This document shows positions 6,101 to 6,123 of a stretch of 6,123 nt of DNA, one piece after another. The notes under the pieces are model-generated. The model was not told the origin of the DNA. It worked only from the letters and a program-made list of their open reading frames with translations, and did not search any database. The stretch is from Bacilli bacterium. GTDB lineage: Bacteria > Bacillota_I > Bacilli_A > ML615J-28 > CAG-313. Within the stretch, counting starts at the first letter, position 1; each line of letters begins with the position of its first letter. The stretch is from the NCBI GenBank assembly GCA_900770645.1, contig CAAGKY010000197.1:1-6123 (forward strand). The letters run 5' to 3'. The position numbers were made by a program, and so were the translations under genes.

Positions 6101-6123
6101 AGATCGGAAGAGCACACGTCTGA
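6101..6123 (+). other. Illumina TruSeq adapter sequence (non-genomic)
   Basis: The last 23 bases begin AGATCGGAAGAGCACACG and continue CTCTGA-like to the end as the known TruSeq read-1 adapter (the final bases are TCTGA). The match starts at 6101 and runs unbroken to the contig end. It is more GC-rich than all surrounding sequence. It is an untrimmed sequencing artefact fused to the translocase gene. Confidence 0.97.

Noticed and set aside
1..6123. Mobile elements, CRISPR, phage or defence system, or riboswitch
   Set aside because: No transposase, integrase, repeat-spacer array, phage protein or recognisable riboswitch is seen. Intergenic spaces are all under 130 bases and filled by promoters and terminators.

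Overview
This window is a contig end from a very AT-rich, endospore-forming Firmicute, probably a member of the Bacilli / Erysipelotrichia-like lineages. The evidence is a spoVA spore gene cluster, a Gram-positive RNase J, the short four-cysteine form of ribosomal protein L33, and strong AGGAGG-type ribosome binding sites. TGA is used as a stop (spoVAE ends with it) and tryptophan is TGG, so this is the standard code and not the Mycoplasma code. All convincing genes are on the + strand.

Layout. (1) Bases 1-2377 hold the tail of a spoVA operon: the C-terminal two thirds of spoVAD, then spoVAE (the SpoVAEb type) and spoVAF, spaced by 1 and 4 bases. These proteins move dipicolinic acid into the forespore and release it, with ions, at germination. 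No spoVAEa lies between spoVAE and spoVAF. (2) Bases 2378-2454 are a short gap with a possible promoter and no visible terminator. (3) Bases 2455-4131 encode a full-length but divergent RNase J. The HxHxDH motif is intact, but the late motif-C histidine is an isoleucine, which suggests a J2-like paralogue. (4) A long hairpin at 4143-4170 lies at the end of rnj. Its right arm contains the ribosome binding site of the next gene, an unrecognised 195-residue protein (4176-4763). (5) A near-consensus promoter, rpmG (4860-5015) and a strong intrinsic terminator form a compact single-gene unit. (6) From 5139 to the contig end runs the membrane and linker part of an FtsK/SpoIIIE DNA translocase, with no stop codon before the end.

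The last 23 bases (6101-6123) match the Illumina TruSeq read adapter and are not genomic. The translocase therefore really breaks off at about codon 320.

The genes mix sporulation/germination (spoVA), RNA turnover (RNase J), translation (L33) and chromosome segregation (FtsK/SpoIIIE). RNase J a short distance upstream of the translocase recalls the rnjB-tepA-spoIIIE order remembered from Bacillus subtilis, with different genes in between here. I see no mobile element, CRISPR array, phage gene or defence system. The points most worth following up are the degenerate RNase J active site, the hairpin that covers a ribosome binding site, and the unknown protein.
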